Of a stretch of DNA of 64,000 nucleotides, positions 35,985 through 49,188 are shown piece by piece; within the stretch, counting starts at the first letter, position 1; each line of letters opens with the position of its first letter. Source of the stretch: Linnemannia elongata. Taxonomy: Eukaryota > Mortierellomycota > Mortierellomycetes > Mortierellales > Mortierellaceae. The stretch is from NCBI GenBank assembly GCA_036320915.1, contig JAXBDG010000008.1, forward strand, positions 2,232,001 through 2,296,000, written 5' to 3'. A program made the translations under genes and the position numbers. A model generated the notes under the pieces. It was not told where the DNA came from. It saw nothing but the letters and a program-made list of their open reading frames with translations, and ran no database searches.

Positions 35985-38779
35985 AGGGTAGACGACTTGA
36001 TCAGTGGAGAGGAGAGCCCAGGACTTTCTCGATCAGTTTTATCTGGTCAGTGTTATATCCCTGCTTTCTAGCACTTTCCGTAAACATTTTGATGATTAAC
36101 ATAGAAAGGTATTCACGTCGAGAATGTATAACATATGGACCACAGCATCGATTCTAGACCTCGTAGTCGCCGTAGGTCTCGTTCCATTATATTTCCCTTT
36201 CATTTTTCAAGCCCAGAGTTGATTATCATTCGAGTCTAGCCACAAACAACCAGATCATTGATCGATCACATCTTTCAGGCGAATGAGAACAAAGAACAAA
36301 AAACAAGAAAAAGTAAAACAAAAAAAAAGAAACAAAACAAATTTGGAGGTACGCTATTTTACTCCGTGCAAACCCAACAAAGGGTACACTTCTAAGCTAT
36401 CCACTTTTATTTTTCTCTTCCGACGGCGACATTTTTTTCTTTTCTTTTCCGATAGGGAGCAGGGAAGTCAAAGTTAGGGAGCGATGGTAATGTTGGTAAC
36501 CAAAGCCAAAGCCAAAGCAAAAAAAAAAAAAAAAAAAAAAAAAAAGGTGGGCCTTCGAGAAGTTCATCCGGCCGCTTATTTTTCCTTCTAGCCACTGAGT
36601 CCTCCGTTTCTGCACAAAAAAAACTCTTATTCAACTAACCGACGAATAAGCCATAGAAGTTAAGCTTTTGCATGAAAAAAATGGGAGCAAGAAATCCCTC
36701 TCAAGTCACCCTGGCGTCTACAAGAAATAAGTGAGAAACGTTGGTTTGGACAGACCAAGGAAAAGGATCATGAATCATAATAAAATACGCCCGAGTACTG
36801 TTGGTCCAAAGGCGCATATGTACAAAAAGTACTCTAGGGTATGGTCTCTCCCCTTCGGCTTAGTTTAGGATGGGTGGGTGGATGCATGCTTGGAAGCTAA
36901 AAAAAGCCAATGTCCATTCAGAACGACCAAGTACCAACCAAAATATAAAGCTGGCGGCTCAAAACAAGATGTGCGAGGGAGAGGAGTGCCAGTATTTTCC
37001 TTGCTTTTCTCCAAACCTCAAGGTGGGAAAAAAAAATGACATCTCTCCATTCAAAGTTGCTTTTCGCTCACAGATCATTGGTGAGCTGACAAGTCGAGAA
37101 AGCTAAAGACCAAAAAGGAGAAAAGAAAAAAAAAAAAAAAAAAAAAAAAATATAGCAACGCTAACAGGACAAAAATAAAAACAAAAACAAATGCTCGATC
37201 ACAATCAGGAATAATAGTAGGTGGACGATATTTTCCAATTCCGAGGAGAATTGACTTTTTCATGGACCAGTGGCGGAGAGTTGTTGTTGCCCCCTTCTTT
37301 CTCCATCTACTCTTATCGTGCTTCCCTTTTTTTGTGCACCTTCGACTGCTGTTTGAGTTTGCAAGAGCACTCAATCGATTGTCTATTTGGGCATCTCCAA
37401 CTCGCCTACCTGATAATTCTGATCGACATAACCCATTATTTTCCCCTCCGCCCTTGCTGCTCGAGCATTTCAAGGTAGACATTGAACTAGGGAGTGGAAT
37501 CTTGGGTACTGTTTATAACAAAGAGGCATCTATGCAAGATCAATCGATGATTGATTACCTCGGCTAGTGAAAGATAAGCAAAAAAATTCCCTCCTTTTCT
37601 CCATGGCCGAAGGCCTATTGAAGGGGCAACTCTAAAGATAAGAAAAAAGAAAAAAAAGGACATTGGTACATACCGATATATCATGGCTCGTTAGCAGTTG
37701 CTGTCTTAAACATTCATGATCGCTTGATGGGAACATCGAGTTTTGAGAGACTCAGGCGCCTGTAACTTAACCAGCATAATGACGATCGTCTATGAGAGTA
37801 TGAGACTTCTATACTGAAAATAGACCCATATTGCATTCCACACTCACACTCGACTTCCATACAAAAGAACAAGCAGAGCGAGGGAAGAACGAGCTCCTAA
37901 AAACATAAGAGAACAGTATTGGATTCTTTTTTTTTCTCTTGCAAGAGGTATTGGCATATTCAAGTATTCACCCTTGCGTCCGTATCAGCTTTGTCACTGA
38001 TCGTCCCCCCTTTGTTGCCCACCTCAAGAAAAGAAAAAACTTTCCTGTAACAGATTTTTCACAAATACCACTCTCCTATGCTACAAATCAAATCAATCAG
38101 AAATGGAAAATCTGGGGGATCAACAAGTGAAACACAGATCAATTGGAACCCTTTTTTATTTTAATACGATGCTAGCGCGTCCACACTACTCCTGATATAT
38201 ATGTGTGAGTGTGTGTGGGGGGGGGGAGGGGGGAGGGAGGGATTCTTTCAAGGCTATGAGTATGTAAGCAAAGGCCCGCGAATCCTTGGACACATGCTCT
38301 TTGTCATTCACTGTGTTCAGCGTTACCAGTAAAAACCCGATCCTTGGACCAAGAGTAAGTAAGCAAAGTCAACATGAGAAAAAGGGGCTGAGATTTGATG
38401 AGGGCAGTAATGCTTGTCATACGTGGACAACAAAACAAACGAAGGGGTGAGAAGAAAAAAAAAATAGGAGAAAAAGATTTCCCTTCGTCTTCATTGGGCT
38501 TAGCGCCAACAGGGGAGGTAAAAAAAAAAAAAAAAAAAAAAAAAATGCGCAAGCGCGCACTTCCTAAGACACGAATAAAAAATGTGAGCCAGGCTGATTG
38601 CTGCACTTTCCCTACCCTCTTTCAACCTTTTCTTGTCCAAAAAAAATTTATTCCGACGCCCTTTCTCTTCACCATTCTCATGAACCGGGTTATTCAAAAG
38701 TAGTCTATACGAAACGACGATCGTCCGGCGCTCTTTTTGAGGTAAATAGGTCATAGTTTTCTAGTTCTGCTCTTTTCCC

Positions 38780-38781
<2 letters not shown>

Positions 38782-38817
<36 letters not shown>
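38782..38817 (+). repeat. Poly(T) tract, 36 nt
   Basis: Uninterrupted T run seen directly in the gene-free gap. Confidence 0.9.
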
Positions 38818-40670
38818 CGGATAAGGCGCTCGTCTCTTTCCCGGTGGACAGAAATAGTCATGCAAGGGAGAAAAAAATTGAACAGGTAAGCAGCGTGAGG
38901 ATATATCAGGTGTTTGTGATGGAAAGTTGTATCTTGGTTGGACTGCATGCTGAAAGGTGTAACAAGTATGACAAGAAACGAGATGAAAATGGGATATGGT
39001 TTACCCTATTCCTTAATTCCCGCCTAAGTAAATGTGTAACAATGAATTATCGGTCCTTGTCTCAACAGAACAGAAACAAAAAGATAAGTTCCGCAAGAGA
39101 TAAAAAGCAGGTGGAAAAAGTAAGTGGGGGAAAAGTTCTTATGGAGATTGATGAAAACAGGATGTGCAAGAGCAAGAGTTGGTGCTTTGGCAAAGAGAGA
39201 CAGAAAGAGACGGCGGAAAAAGAGAGAGTGAGAGCGAGTGAGAAAAACATGATCGTGGGGAGAGAGAGCATGGAATGAATAAAGCGCAGCGAAGGAAGAC
39301 GAGCTTGGTACAAAGTACCCCAGGAATAAGCACGAATGTGAAGACGAGGTAGTTTCCAAGGGAGCCGAAAGAGCGAGAGAACAATCCGTGGATAAATAAT
39401 AACGTGAAAGTGGGAATGAATGAAAGATAGAGAAGAATTGAAGGAGCTAAAACCAGTTACACGCGGGAATAGAAACAAAGAAAAGGACACTCCAGGATGT
39501 ATTGTATGCAAGTCGAATTGAACGTTCGGCCCACAAACCATAACAGACCCACGAAAAAAAAAAAAAAAAAAAAAAAAAAATAACCTTTCCGTCTCATATG
39601 CATGGCAAAAAGGACTCTCCACCACATCATTTGTATCCATCCCTTTTGTACCCCTCCTTCCTGGTCTTGCACATTTCTCACTCACTTTTTTTTTCCGCCT
39701 GTTGTTCACATTGGCATCCAATGCAACCATATTTGTCCCGGGCAGAGAGAGTTTCAATTGCAAGTCGGGTCTGGGTTGGAAGGAGGAAGAAGGGAGGATG
39801 GACAAGCATTGATTAGGTCAAGGTTTTAGTTATGCACTCCTCACGTTCACTTTATTTTTCCAACTGCTCTTCCGCCTCCTCCAAGAGAAATAGGCTATCG
39901 GTGAATTTTGAGATCTGGTCTAGCTGCCTAGCTCTGTTAATCAAGATCCAAAATGTGACTTTTTACCGTGATGTCCTCGTTGTGCTCAGGGATCTTCCCA
40001 AACCCCATGTGGTCTGATTGAAGAGAAACGCAACCATGGGAAGGCAAGCGGTGCTTCCGCAGGTCCATCAAGGGAGAAATATTGCGCTAAGATGAATCTC
40101 TTCATCTAGTTGAACGTTCAAAATAAGAAAAGAAATATAAAAAAAGAGAATTAAAGGACCACGTTTTCCCTCCATCTCCTACCCTCCTCTTCGCTTTTCA
40201 TTGTCCCTCCCTTTCTTTTTCTAACCTCACTCTCTGGCTCTCCTTTCTCTCTCCCTCCTTCACTTTGACCTTCCCTTCCTCTTTCACAAACGTATACGAA
40301 CAATTCAACAGTTTTGTTTTTTCCCTTCACATTTCCCGCATGTGTGAATATTCATCCTGGTAAGACATGTTGGACCCCCCTCTTACTCTTTTTTCCTCCG
40401 CCTCGGTCTTTGGAAGGTAGCTCAATTGGAATTTCTCCGCCATTGTTTGCCTTCCTTCTCCTCCCATCTCTCCTTCTCTTCTCCTCAAACTGCATGCGCA
40501 TGCATCAAATTCTTTTCTTCCAGAACAAAAAAAGACGGCGGGAAAAATTACACAGCGTCGGTCAGTTCAAAAGCAGAATAACCTTTCTTGCTTTTTTTTA
40601 GTACTTTCTTGTTGTATCCCTTCTCCGCCGCCACCATTGACATGGACATTGAAAAACGAAAACGAAAACG

Positions 40671-40711
<41 letters not shown>

Positions 40712-41534
40712 TCAACTCAATCGAGGCAAAGGAAGAACGGATGTGGTTTACGGGACTCGGCAAAAAGAAATTGGGGTTGAAATAAACAAAAGAAAAAGGG
40801 TCATGCCTTGCCATGACTTGGCATCTCTCTCTCGCCCCCCCCCCTATCTTTTTCTGGGTAGACACCCCAACCAACCCAATCATTGACAAACAACAAAAGA
40901 AATCAAGATGTAGCACCTCAGTAGCGGGGAAGAGAAAGAAACACAATTGAGATGGCACCCCTCCGAACAGAGAGGGAAAAAACAAAAAAAAAAAAAGAGA
41001 GAGGGGAGGAGGGAGGGGGAAAGGAGGGCATGTCGAAATTGTCCTAACCTAATTAGGACGGCATGATGTGGTGTCTTGACACAGAGACACAGAGACACGG
41101 ACACGGAGAAAAAGAAAATAATCCATCAAGAAAAAAAAAAAAAAAAAAAGAAAAGAAACGCGCCACTCTGGGTTTCTTCAGGACCCAGGGAGTGGATTGA
41201 CCGACACGATATGACCGATGATGACCTTACTTATCTGGCACCCTTTCTTCCAGTTCTTATATTACATACTCATTTAATAAGTGGTCTCTCTTTAGTCTCA
41301 ATTGCTTCCTCCTTTTCTCGTTCCATACCTCTTCTCCACGCCTCTTGCGCATGCGTTGTATGCGCAGTTGGAAGAAAAAGAAAAACAACAGATTAAAAAA
41401 TGGAGCACAAGGGCATAGCATGCTGATCGTCGACTTAAGGGTTCACAACAAAAAATATCACTGAAAATAATTTTGAGCTTACAATGTTTGCATAAACAAC
41501 AAACAAAGAAGAAGATGTAATATTATTATTTTTA

Positions 41535-44500
41535 CTACTCTTCGTGCTCTTCCTTTCCTCCGTCTCCTTCATCTCTGTGAACAGGCGATGACAATGGCGG
41601 GATACAAACCGAGGACTTTGTCGTCGGTTGAGACACCGCATCAGAAGCATCAGGTGGTCGAGACGTGGTTGTGGTCGTGGTTGTAGAGAGTAGAATTGGA
41701 TTGTGAACTCGAGGAGGTACTACCTCTCGCGGGAGGGCGGTAGAGGAAAAGAAGGATTGGTCATGGGGTGTGGCGACGGAAGTTCCACTTCTGCTTCTGC
41801 TGCTTCGGTTTCTGTTGCTGCTGCTGGCAGTAATGACGAAGGAGAGGGAAGTGGCAGACGAAGAGGTGTTTGTTGTAATTGTGGTGCTAGAAGAAGATGA
41901 ACTGGTGACTACATGAGAACTTGACGAGGAGGAGGAAGAGGATGCTGCAGGCGGAGGTGGGGGCGACGATAACGACGACGATGGAAGCTGAAGGTCTAAC
42001 GACATCTGCTGCTGACCACTCCCTTCCGTTACAAATCGGCTGCGTCTCCGCGTCGTATGTGCGTTCTTTTCAGAGACGGCCCACTCCTCCGCAATAAGTT
42101 TCATGCGCTAGAATAATAAGAAGGTAATTCAATTGAATGAACTGTCAACATTAGTAAAAGCGTCTATCCCTTGTTTCTTTTTCTTCATATTGTTGTTAGC
42201 TGTTTTTTGTTGATATTACCACCTGGTATTAGCTCAGTTCAGGCAAAGGCAATTAGATCAAAAGGGCATAGGCAAATAGATGAGCACTCCACGTTGCAGC
42301 ATGGATAATTAATATGAATGGCTAACAACAATTTGTCAAATAATAGTGACCAATCAACCCTCCAAAAGATCGAGGGTGCAATTGAATTGAACTTCTTGTC
42401 TCCCTTGCCTTTCCTTCAGCTTTCCATTCTTCCAATCTCTTTCGTTTTCACTCTTCTTCTGTGGCCTTTAAGCTGCATTGCGCTGTCACACAATGCACCT
42501 TTTCTATAACCTCCCCCTTTCTTTCAAAGCTGCACATAGCCCAAGACATCTCTCAACTCTTCCGCTCAAGCGCGCATAAAGACCCTATTCTTCCACATAC
42601 CAACCACAAGAACACAGAAAGATAAAGGGAAAGGTATGCGTGATGAAGGCTGCACCATCCTGTCCCATAGAGCCCCTCGTCTCCTATTAATGCCCTTTTT
42701 TTTTTTTTTTTTTTTTTTTGCTCGTGAGTATTTCTGTGCAATGATATTTTTGTTTGCGTTGTTTGTTCGTTCATTTTCCTCCCGCCTCAATCCTGCAAGG
42801 TGGTATCAGGCTGACTCTGAGTCTGACATCTGGGCTCAGTCTTGAGCCGTCAACCTGCCCAGCAGATGGATGAGAAGGTGTTACGCAAAATACGAGCAAA
42901 GACACGTATTCCTTTCGCGAATGAGAAAAGGAAAACTTGATGCGAGTGGGAAGGAGAATCTTGCCATGTTGAGAGATTGTTGAGGGAGTGAAGGAGAAAT
43001 AAAATAAAACGAGCAGAGCAAAAAAATAGGGGTAGTGCTTTCTGAAATAAGAGGACCCTCGAATCATGAGTGACCTGGAGCTGTTCAACGTTCAGAGTCG
43101 GGACGAAGAGATAAATAACTGTACATGATAATAACATCAACTGAAAGAGCGGATCCACTTCTCATCAGGAATGTTCCTGCTACCCCGACCTCTCAATGAA
43201 ATAAAAAATGGACGAAAGAGATGAAGGGAACAAATGACTTGAGCACAACCAAATAACAGCAACAAAAAAAAAAAAAAAACGAGAGAAGAGGCGGCTCAAC
43301 AACCTTTTCATTACTCTTTCTTTTTTCCCCCTGTCTCTCTCCTTTCCGCGCTCTGTTTCTGTGTTGATCATTGTTTGAATTTACCTGCTGGGGCGTTAAA
43401 TGTGGATGGTTTTTGGCAAAATATTTGCTCTTCTGTTGGAGAAAGCGATTGTAGGCGGTGCTCTTTTTGTTGACTCCTGCCTTCTTGGATTTGTGTAGGA
43501 TTTTTCCAGTTTTTGTCGTTTTCAAATCAGGGTTGGTGGTTCTCCGCAATGAGACCTGCCGAGGAGGTGGTGAAGGGGGAGCAAGTTCCTCGGTGGCGAA
43601 GACCTGTTGCTGATGTAGTTGCTCACCCTTGATCGCTTTGCTGCTACTGCTACTCCTAACCCTACTGATGCTGCCGCCTCTGATTGTGCTCTCCGGCGGC
43701 CACAGACCTGTTGGGGTTGTAGAAGAAGTGTCGACCCGGCTAGTCTTTGACGGACTACTAGGGCCACCGATCGAAGACCTTTTGGGTGAAGGTGTTGAAG
43801 AGCTGATGGGGGATCCTGCAGAATGGTTGCCCACATCTAGGGATGGCTGGATGGTTTGTTCCACTATTGAAGTGGCCAAAGGAGAGCTTTCACTCCGAGT
43901 GTGAAGTATTGAGAGTGAAGATGTTGAGTAGGATCGGCGTTCGGAAAGTGAGCGACTTGTTGTTGATGACAAATCATGGTGTCGTGGAAATGGCGCAGAA
44001 GGTCGAGTTGGCGCGGCTAATCTACATTGAGGGCTAGATTGGGCTGATAGTGTGGATGAGGAGTCCATTTGCAGTGGTACATCGGCGGACGAGAGTTCAA
44101 CAGGTGGAGGAGAAGGTGACGACGGAGCAGGGCTGGAGAAGGTGAAGGGACGGGGCGATTGAGGGACGGGATTTATGAGAAATGAAATGGGTATCGACTG
44201 TGTTCGGTGTGGATGATCTAGCAAAGTTGGTTGAGGCTGAGAACCGCCGCTGTTAAACGATGTTGATGTTGGTTGAGTGGTTGATGGGAAACTGAAAGAT
44301 CCACTTGAGTTTCCTGTTGACTGAGCATGAGCACCGAAGGTTGTTACTGAACCCGGCGGCCTTACCGACATCCCTATGTACCAGGATGAGGGCGATGTCG
44401 GTTCATTTTGTTGGATTGGAGAGTTTGAAGAAGTGGATGTGGTGGTGTTGGGTAGTGATCTAGGTGTAAGCGTTCCCGTGGGTGTCGATGTTGACGATCG

Positions 44501-44563
44501 TTTTCTAGGCTTTGACTTTCCAGATGGTGATGCTGGGTTGTTGGCCAGTTTCCGCGGGTGCAT
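41535..44563 (-). CDS. Ser-rich protein with YABBY/HMG-like domain
   Basis: Minus-strand exons 43385..44563 and 41535..42107 encode 583 aa. The only folded region recognised is about residues 365-408: basic KTTKTGKILHKSKKAGVNKK, then STAYNRFLQQKSKYFAKNHP and HLTPQQ|RMKLIAEEWAVSEKN. This matches the YABBY/HMG-box pattern (SAYNxF, xxxHPxLTxxExxxxxAxxW) seen in plant YABBY C-termini and in fungal proteins with a truncated HMG box. The domain is completed only by the splice across a 1,277-nt intron. Flanking regions are Ser/Pro/Thr-rich with long Ser runs and look disordered. Nuclear location and chromatin or transcription role are inferred from the domain. The start ATG (44561..44563) is followed by MHPRKLANNP; the sense-strand leader is pyrimidine-rich for hundreds of bases. 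Confidence 0.75.
42108..43384 (-). other. 1.3-kb intron within the HMG-like domain
   Basis: Donor CAG|GTAAAT, acceptor TCTAG|CGC, phase 0. Splicing joins LTPQQ to RMKLIAEEW. It contains a T/A tract at about 42697-42719. No ORF of interest recognised. Confidence 0.7.
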
Positions 44564-46347
44564 GAAGATAGATCAAGGCGATTTAAAATCCAGGACTAGC
44601 TGAAGAAAGTTGAGAGTTGAATGTCGATTGGATGTCTGAAAATGGGGTTGTCGGGATTCATCAAGGTGCCGAATGAACACTCGAAGTAAGCTCCGAGAAA
44701 ATGAGCTGGGTCTCCAGAAGATGTATGAAGGAAGCAAGTTGGTGGAAAAGTAATAGCTTAGTGAAGTAAAGGTTTTAGAAAAACGCCGAGTAGGTGACGA
44801 AAAAAAATACCATTTTTTTTTTGTTGTTACTAATGGGTCGAGATCGGCGACTGGTTGGAGAAATGAACTGGGAAGAGGAAAGAAGGAGAAAGAAAAAATG
44901 GAAGAAGGGGAGTGACTGGGAGAACTGGAGGCGAGGCGATCTTGGGGTGAAAGAGGGGTGAAAGGGGGGGAGGGCCTTACGAAAGCGAAAGAGATGAAAA
45001 CAGAGCCTCAAGACGGAGCGACAAATGTTTGTTCCGCTTGCGAAAATGAAGCTCGGTGGAACGGACAGGGGAGTGAGAGGAGGATAGAAAGTAGTTGGTG
45101 AGGAAAGAGAAATGAAGTAAGGAAGCTGTCAAAGCGAGAGAGCGGATGGGTAGGAAAATAAAGGTTGGATGTGGATGTGAAATTGAGTGAAGAGAAAGGA
45201 AGGGTTGGAGTGGATGGAATGGATGGATGGTGATAAAAAAAAATGTGATAATAGTGAAGTGAGAAAGTAGAAAGACAACAAAACAAAAACAGAAAAATGG
45301 AGGAGGTGAGAGGAGGGGAGGGAAAGATGGAATAAGAAGCGAGAAGAGAAAAGGGGATAGAGGAACAAAGAAAAAGAAAAGAAAAGGATAAGAAGAAGGG
45401 AAGGAAGAAAGAGAAAGAAAAAGAGAACAGAAAAACAAAAGCGACGAGGGAATATAATAAAAAGAGGGAGAAAGGAGAAGAGAGAAAAGAGACAAAGTTG
45501 AAGTTGAAGAGTATTGATAAACTTGGCGAGTTTTGGCCTCTGAGATCGATAGAGTTACATTTGATTAACTTGTCTTGGATACAAATACTCACATCATCAT
45601 CATCATCATCGCTCCCATCACACCTTTTCGTCTTTGCCACTCTCACTCAGGTCTTTCCGCCGCAAACCACTCTCCAATCTCTCTCTCTCTCTCTCTCTCT
45701 CTCCTTCCCTCCATCTTTGCCAACAACGAACCGTCAGCTTTAATCTATTTTTTTAAACCTCTTGTACGTTGAACGTTCAGTAACTGTCGTTTGTTATTTC
45801 TCCATGCTCCTCCGCCCTTTATGATCCGCCCCTGCCTGGCCATCGGGACCAATTCAATTTTTGTACTCTAATTTCCCATTCAGCAAATACAATGATACAA
45901 CATAGTCCGAGAAGTTGGAAATCGACCGCTTTTCAATGGCAAAGGTGGCAAAGACAGTTATTCTGCCCATTGTCCGCCAACCACCTCTTCTCTCCACAAC
46001 TATTCGTGTTTTCATGTATAGGATTGCATACGCATCCAGCTAAGCACCTTGACTGACCACATATGGGCAGATATACCAATGCAAAGTATCAAGAAGAGCA
46101 AACGACTCTGTGCATTTTATGAATGATTTCAGAATAAGGAGTGTGTAAAATGAATTGGAGGCAAAACAGAAAGAAAAAGGCTATGCATACACACCCCCCA
46201 TTCACTCGGGGAAGTTGTTCCGCACAGCAAGATGATAAAAGTAGTGAGATCAAGATCGAGGGATGAAAGAGCAGAACAATGGGGGTGGTGTGGGATGACA
46301 AGGCTAGAATATTTTTCATTTCAAGAAAGCTGAGCCTGTTCATGAAA

Positions 46348-46348
<1 letters not shown>

Positions 46349-46395
<47 letters not shown>
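46349..46395 (+). repeat. Poly(A) tract, 47 nt
   Basis: The longest homopolymer in the window; seen directly. Confidence 0.9.
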
Positions 46396-46396
<1 letters not shown>

Positions 46397-47901
46397 GGGG
46401 ACTAAAACAAACTGAAAAGTAATAGGGAATCAAGAGCACGATGGCCTCTGCTTTCAGTCAAAAGAGGAAGGAACTAAGAAGAGTTGAATTGAGTAAGAAC
46501 TGAGTAGAAAGTAAACATGGAATCTTAGTGGCGATGTTATCTTCTGTCAACATCCAGGCATTTGGTAGCGTCAATGACGAAGGGAATGAAGGAAAAATGA
46601 GAAGAGAGAACATGTTTACCGCACACTTCGACTTTCTTCTGCATTTCACGCCACACCTCACGAAAACGCTAGATGCACGAATTCTCTCACCCTCTCGTGC
46701 CATTTTGTTATTTTCCCACGTACATTTCAGCAAACGTTGTTTTAACAGGTTTGCAGAAGGCCACATCGAGCATGAAAATGCTTTCGTTTAACAAACAATG
46801 GAACCGTCTCCCTTCCCTTTCCCCCTCTTTTACAGTTTGTGTCCCACTTTTATTTTTCATTGCACGTTCATCGTGTGCGAGTACAAATGCGCTTCCTCTT
46901 CAAGCCCGCGTGTTTTCTTTTTGCCCACCCGAATGCATCTTGTGAGTGTTTGCGTCTCGTTTCTGAATTTGCTCAAATACATCACGCCTTCCATATGCAT
47001 TTTAGAAGTTATTCTTTTTTGTCCCCTTTCTTTTCTTAGAAGAATGACAACAGAAGTTGAAGGGGCTATTTTCACGGTTAGTGCCCTTATTTTCTTTTTT
47101 TCAGATCTTTAACTCTCTTCCTCATTCTTCCTCTTCACAAAGACGGAGAGTAAAGGTCGGCCATCCAACCAACTAAACCCCTGCCCCTGCTGTGCTCTGT
47201 TGTATGCGCTTTTCACCTCTATGCGAGTCCGATTTTCTAATTCAATTGAGACAATGGACTGTCAAAGGGGTCCTTTTCTATTCCGTTCAGGAATTTCAAC
47301 TTGTATTGTTACACACGTTTAAATCATTCGTCTGGGTATTCAACATTTGCCTTTGGCTATATTTCATTCACTTGCATTTCTATTGTCCACTGTGTTTTGA
47401 GTTTCTCCTCCCTAGATCATGTTTTTATTCTCGCCTTCCTCATCGTTTTTGGGGTTCAAAAGCCCAACTCTCCTTCTACACCTGAATCGTCAAACCGGGG
47501 GTGTTTCAGCCAAGTCGTTTTTTTTTGTCTTTACCCTCAATTACTTACCTTCTCACCAATCATCTATTCCCTGGTAAACCTCTCTCCAAATACTCCATTC
47601 CCACTCAGTTCCCAACAACCAGTGAGAGGGTTTTCCGCAGTGTCAACAAGAAAGATCCCAAGAGAAACGTCAAGTGGAGAAAAAGTTCCGAGGAAGAGGA
47701 GGACGGATTGAGCGAAATCCCTCTCCTCTCCTTTCAATAAGACCACTGTTTTATTTTACTTTTTGTGTGTGGCGTCGCTGAATTTTTTTTTTTTCTTCAT
47801 TTTTGCCCTGGGTTGAGAGCGGATGGTGAAACAATTCAATCACCCTTATTTTGTAGATCCAGTCACCCGCCTTCATTCCCCTTTGTAATTTTTTTCCCGC
47901 G

Positions 47902-47937
<36 letters not shown>

Positions 47938-48626
47938 CGCGTTTGTGTTTTGAATTTTTTTTTTTCTTTCCCGCCCTTAACCCGAGACGCTGGTGCGTTT
48001 TTCATTTACCTGGGTGATGTTGTTACAAAAAGATGTGGTGGCTAGGCAGTGGCGGCGAGGCTTTAGATTAGCAGTCATTCCTAGCAGACTAGTATTAGTA
48101 GTGCGCCGAGCTCTTTCGTCTGCTCCTTGTCCTTTTACACAAGAGCAGAATTGATAAGAGTCTCGTTGGCCCCCTGCAGTCGTGTATTATTTTAGGATCC
48201 CACTATTACTACGCTACCACAACCCCTCCATCCCCCCCGTACCAATTGAGGACTTAACAGCGGTCCTATCACTCTGGCCAGGACCTCTCCCCTGAGTAAC
48301 AATGTCTTTCTTTGACAGGGGGGAGGGGGGAGAGGGATGATTAGATGAGTATCGCAGGGTTCACCTTTTCTGATACCTAACTGAGACCTTGTATATCTTC
48401 CAGTACGCGATCGAACTTGTGGTCTGAGGCCTCTCTTATCCCCGATCAGAGGGAGAGAGAGAGACGGAGACTAGGCAGAGTGATAGAGCAGGCGATGATA
48501 TATTCGCTGCCTGTGGTAAAGCCCCCTACCCCACCCTCCAGAGTCTTGTTGTCGAAAGCCCCTTGCAGTCTGCAATGTTGGCATTTTAGTCCAGGGCGGG
48601 TTACGGGAAGAAACCTTCAACAGCTG

Positions 48627-48670
<44 letters not shown>
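48627..48670 (+). repeat. Poly(A) tract, 44 nt
   Basis: Uninterrupted A run; seen directly, downstream of the dynactin gene. Confidence 0.9.
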
Positions 48671-48675
<5 letters not shown>

Positions 48676-49188
48676 CCCTTGCTAGCTCTGTTTTCTATGC
48701 TAATCGGCTTTTGCGCAATCGCGCGGGTGGAGGGATGGGCAAGAGGTGGGATACGGGAAAAAAACAAGCGATTTAGATTGTTTTATTCACCTTTACGATC
48801 CTCCATCGCCACGTGCGAATATTGTAGAATCCTGCTGGAGAAACAACCAACACCATTACATAACCAACAGCGGGAGAATTAAAAGAACGCAGTGAGCACA
48901 AACAGCCAAGTTTGCAACGTAGCTTTTCTACGCCAATTGGTGGCACATTACACATTGGATTACGAAAGAGAAATCCGTCACACATATCTGGCGTGAAAAA
49001 ACAAGCAAGCGTTGGGTTTTAATCTCGAGGAAAATGAAGGCATACAGTCTACGCCAATTCATTGTAACACAGACTGAGAGCATCGCGCCCGCGGAACATC
49101 CGATTAGCAAGTTGCAAGCAAATACTCATAATACAAGCCTCCTATCATTCAGCAGATTCCCAACTGATTTCCCCGAATTTTCCTTCGC

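Larger units (their letters stand above)
35524..41534. other. 6-kb gap between two convergent genes, rich in poly(A)/poly(T) tracts
   Basis: It is bounded by the 3' ends of SEC20 (+) and the HMG-like gene (-), so neither promoter explains it. It contains homopolymers of 25 nt or more at 35938..35982 (A45), 36519..36545, 37126..37150, 38520..38545, 38782..38817, 39554..39580 and 40671..40703. It also has (CCAAAG)n at about 36501-36517 and a G-rich run near 38217-38240. Open frames are short (at most about 250 codons, dominated by Phe/Leu/Ser or Lys/Glu low complexity). No gene, tRNA or transposon was recognised. Confidence 0.5.
44564..49188. other. 4.6-kb region without a recognised gene
   Basis: It is bounded on the left by the HMG-like gene start and on the right by the 3' end of the dynactin gene (both minus). 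44870-45500 is nearly pure purine on the plus strand, that is a C/T leader for the HMG gene. Microsatellites: ATC repeat near 45595-45611 and TC repeat near 45679-45702. Poly(A)/(T) tracts are 46349..46395 (A47), 47903..47932 (T30) and 48627..48670 (A44). 48000-48420 is more balanced in composition than its surroundings, but no RNA or protein gene was recognised. Confidence 0.5.

Noticed and set aside
37460..37566. Kinase-like glycine-loop string LGSGILGTVYNKEA
   Set aside because: No following AxK lysine or other kinase motif appears and the frame stops soon after. It is probably chance in a low-complexity gap.
39062..39805. 247-codon minus-strand frame in the 6-kb gap
   Set aside because: Phe/Leu/Ser low complexity that runs through a homopolymer tract; no domain.
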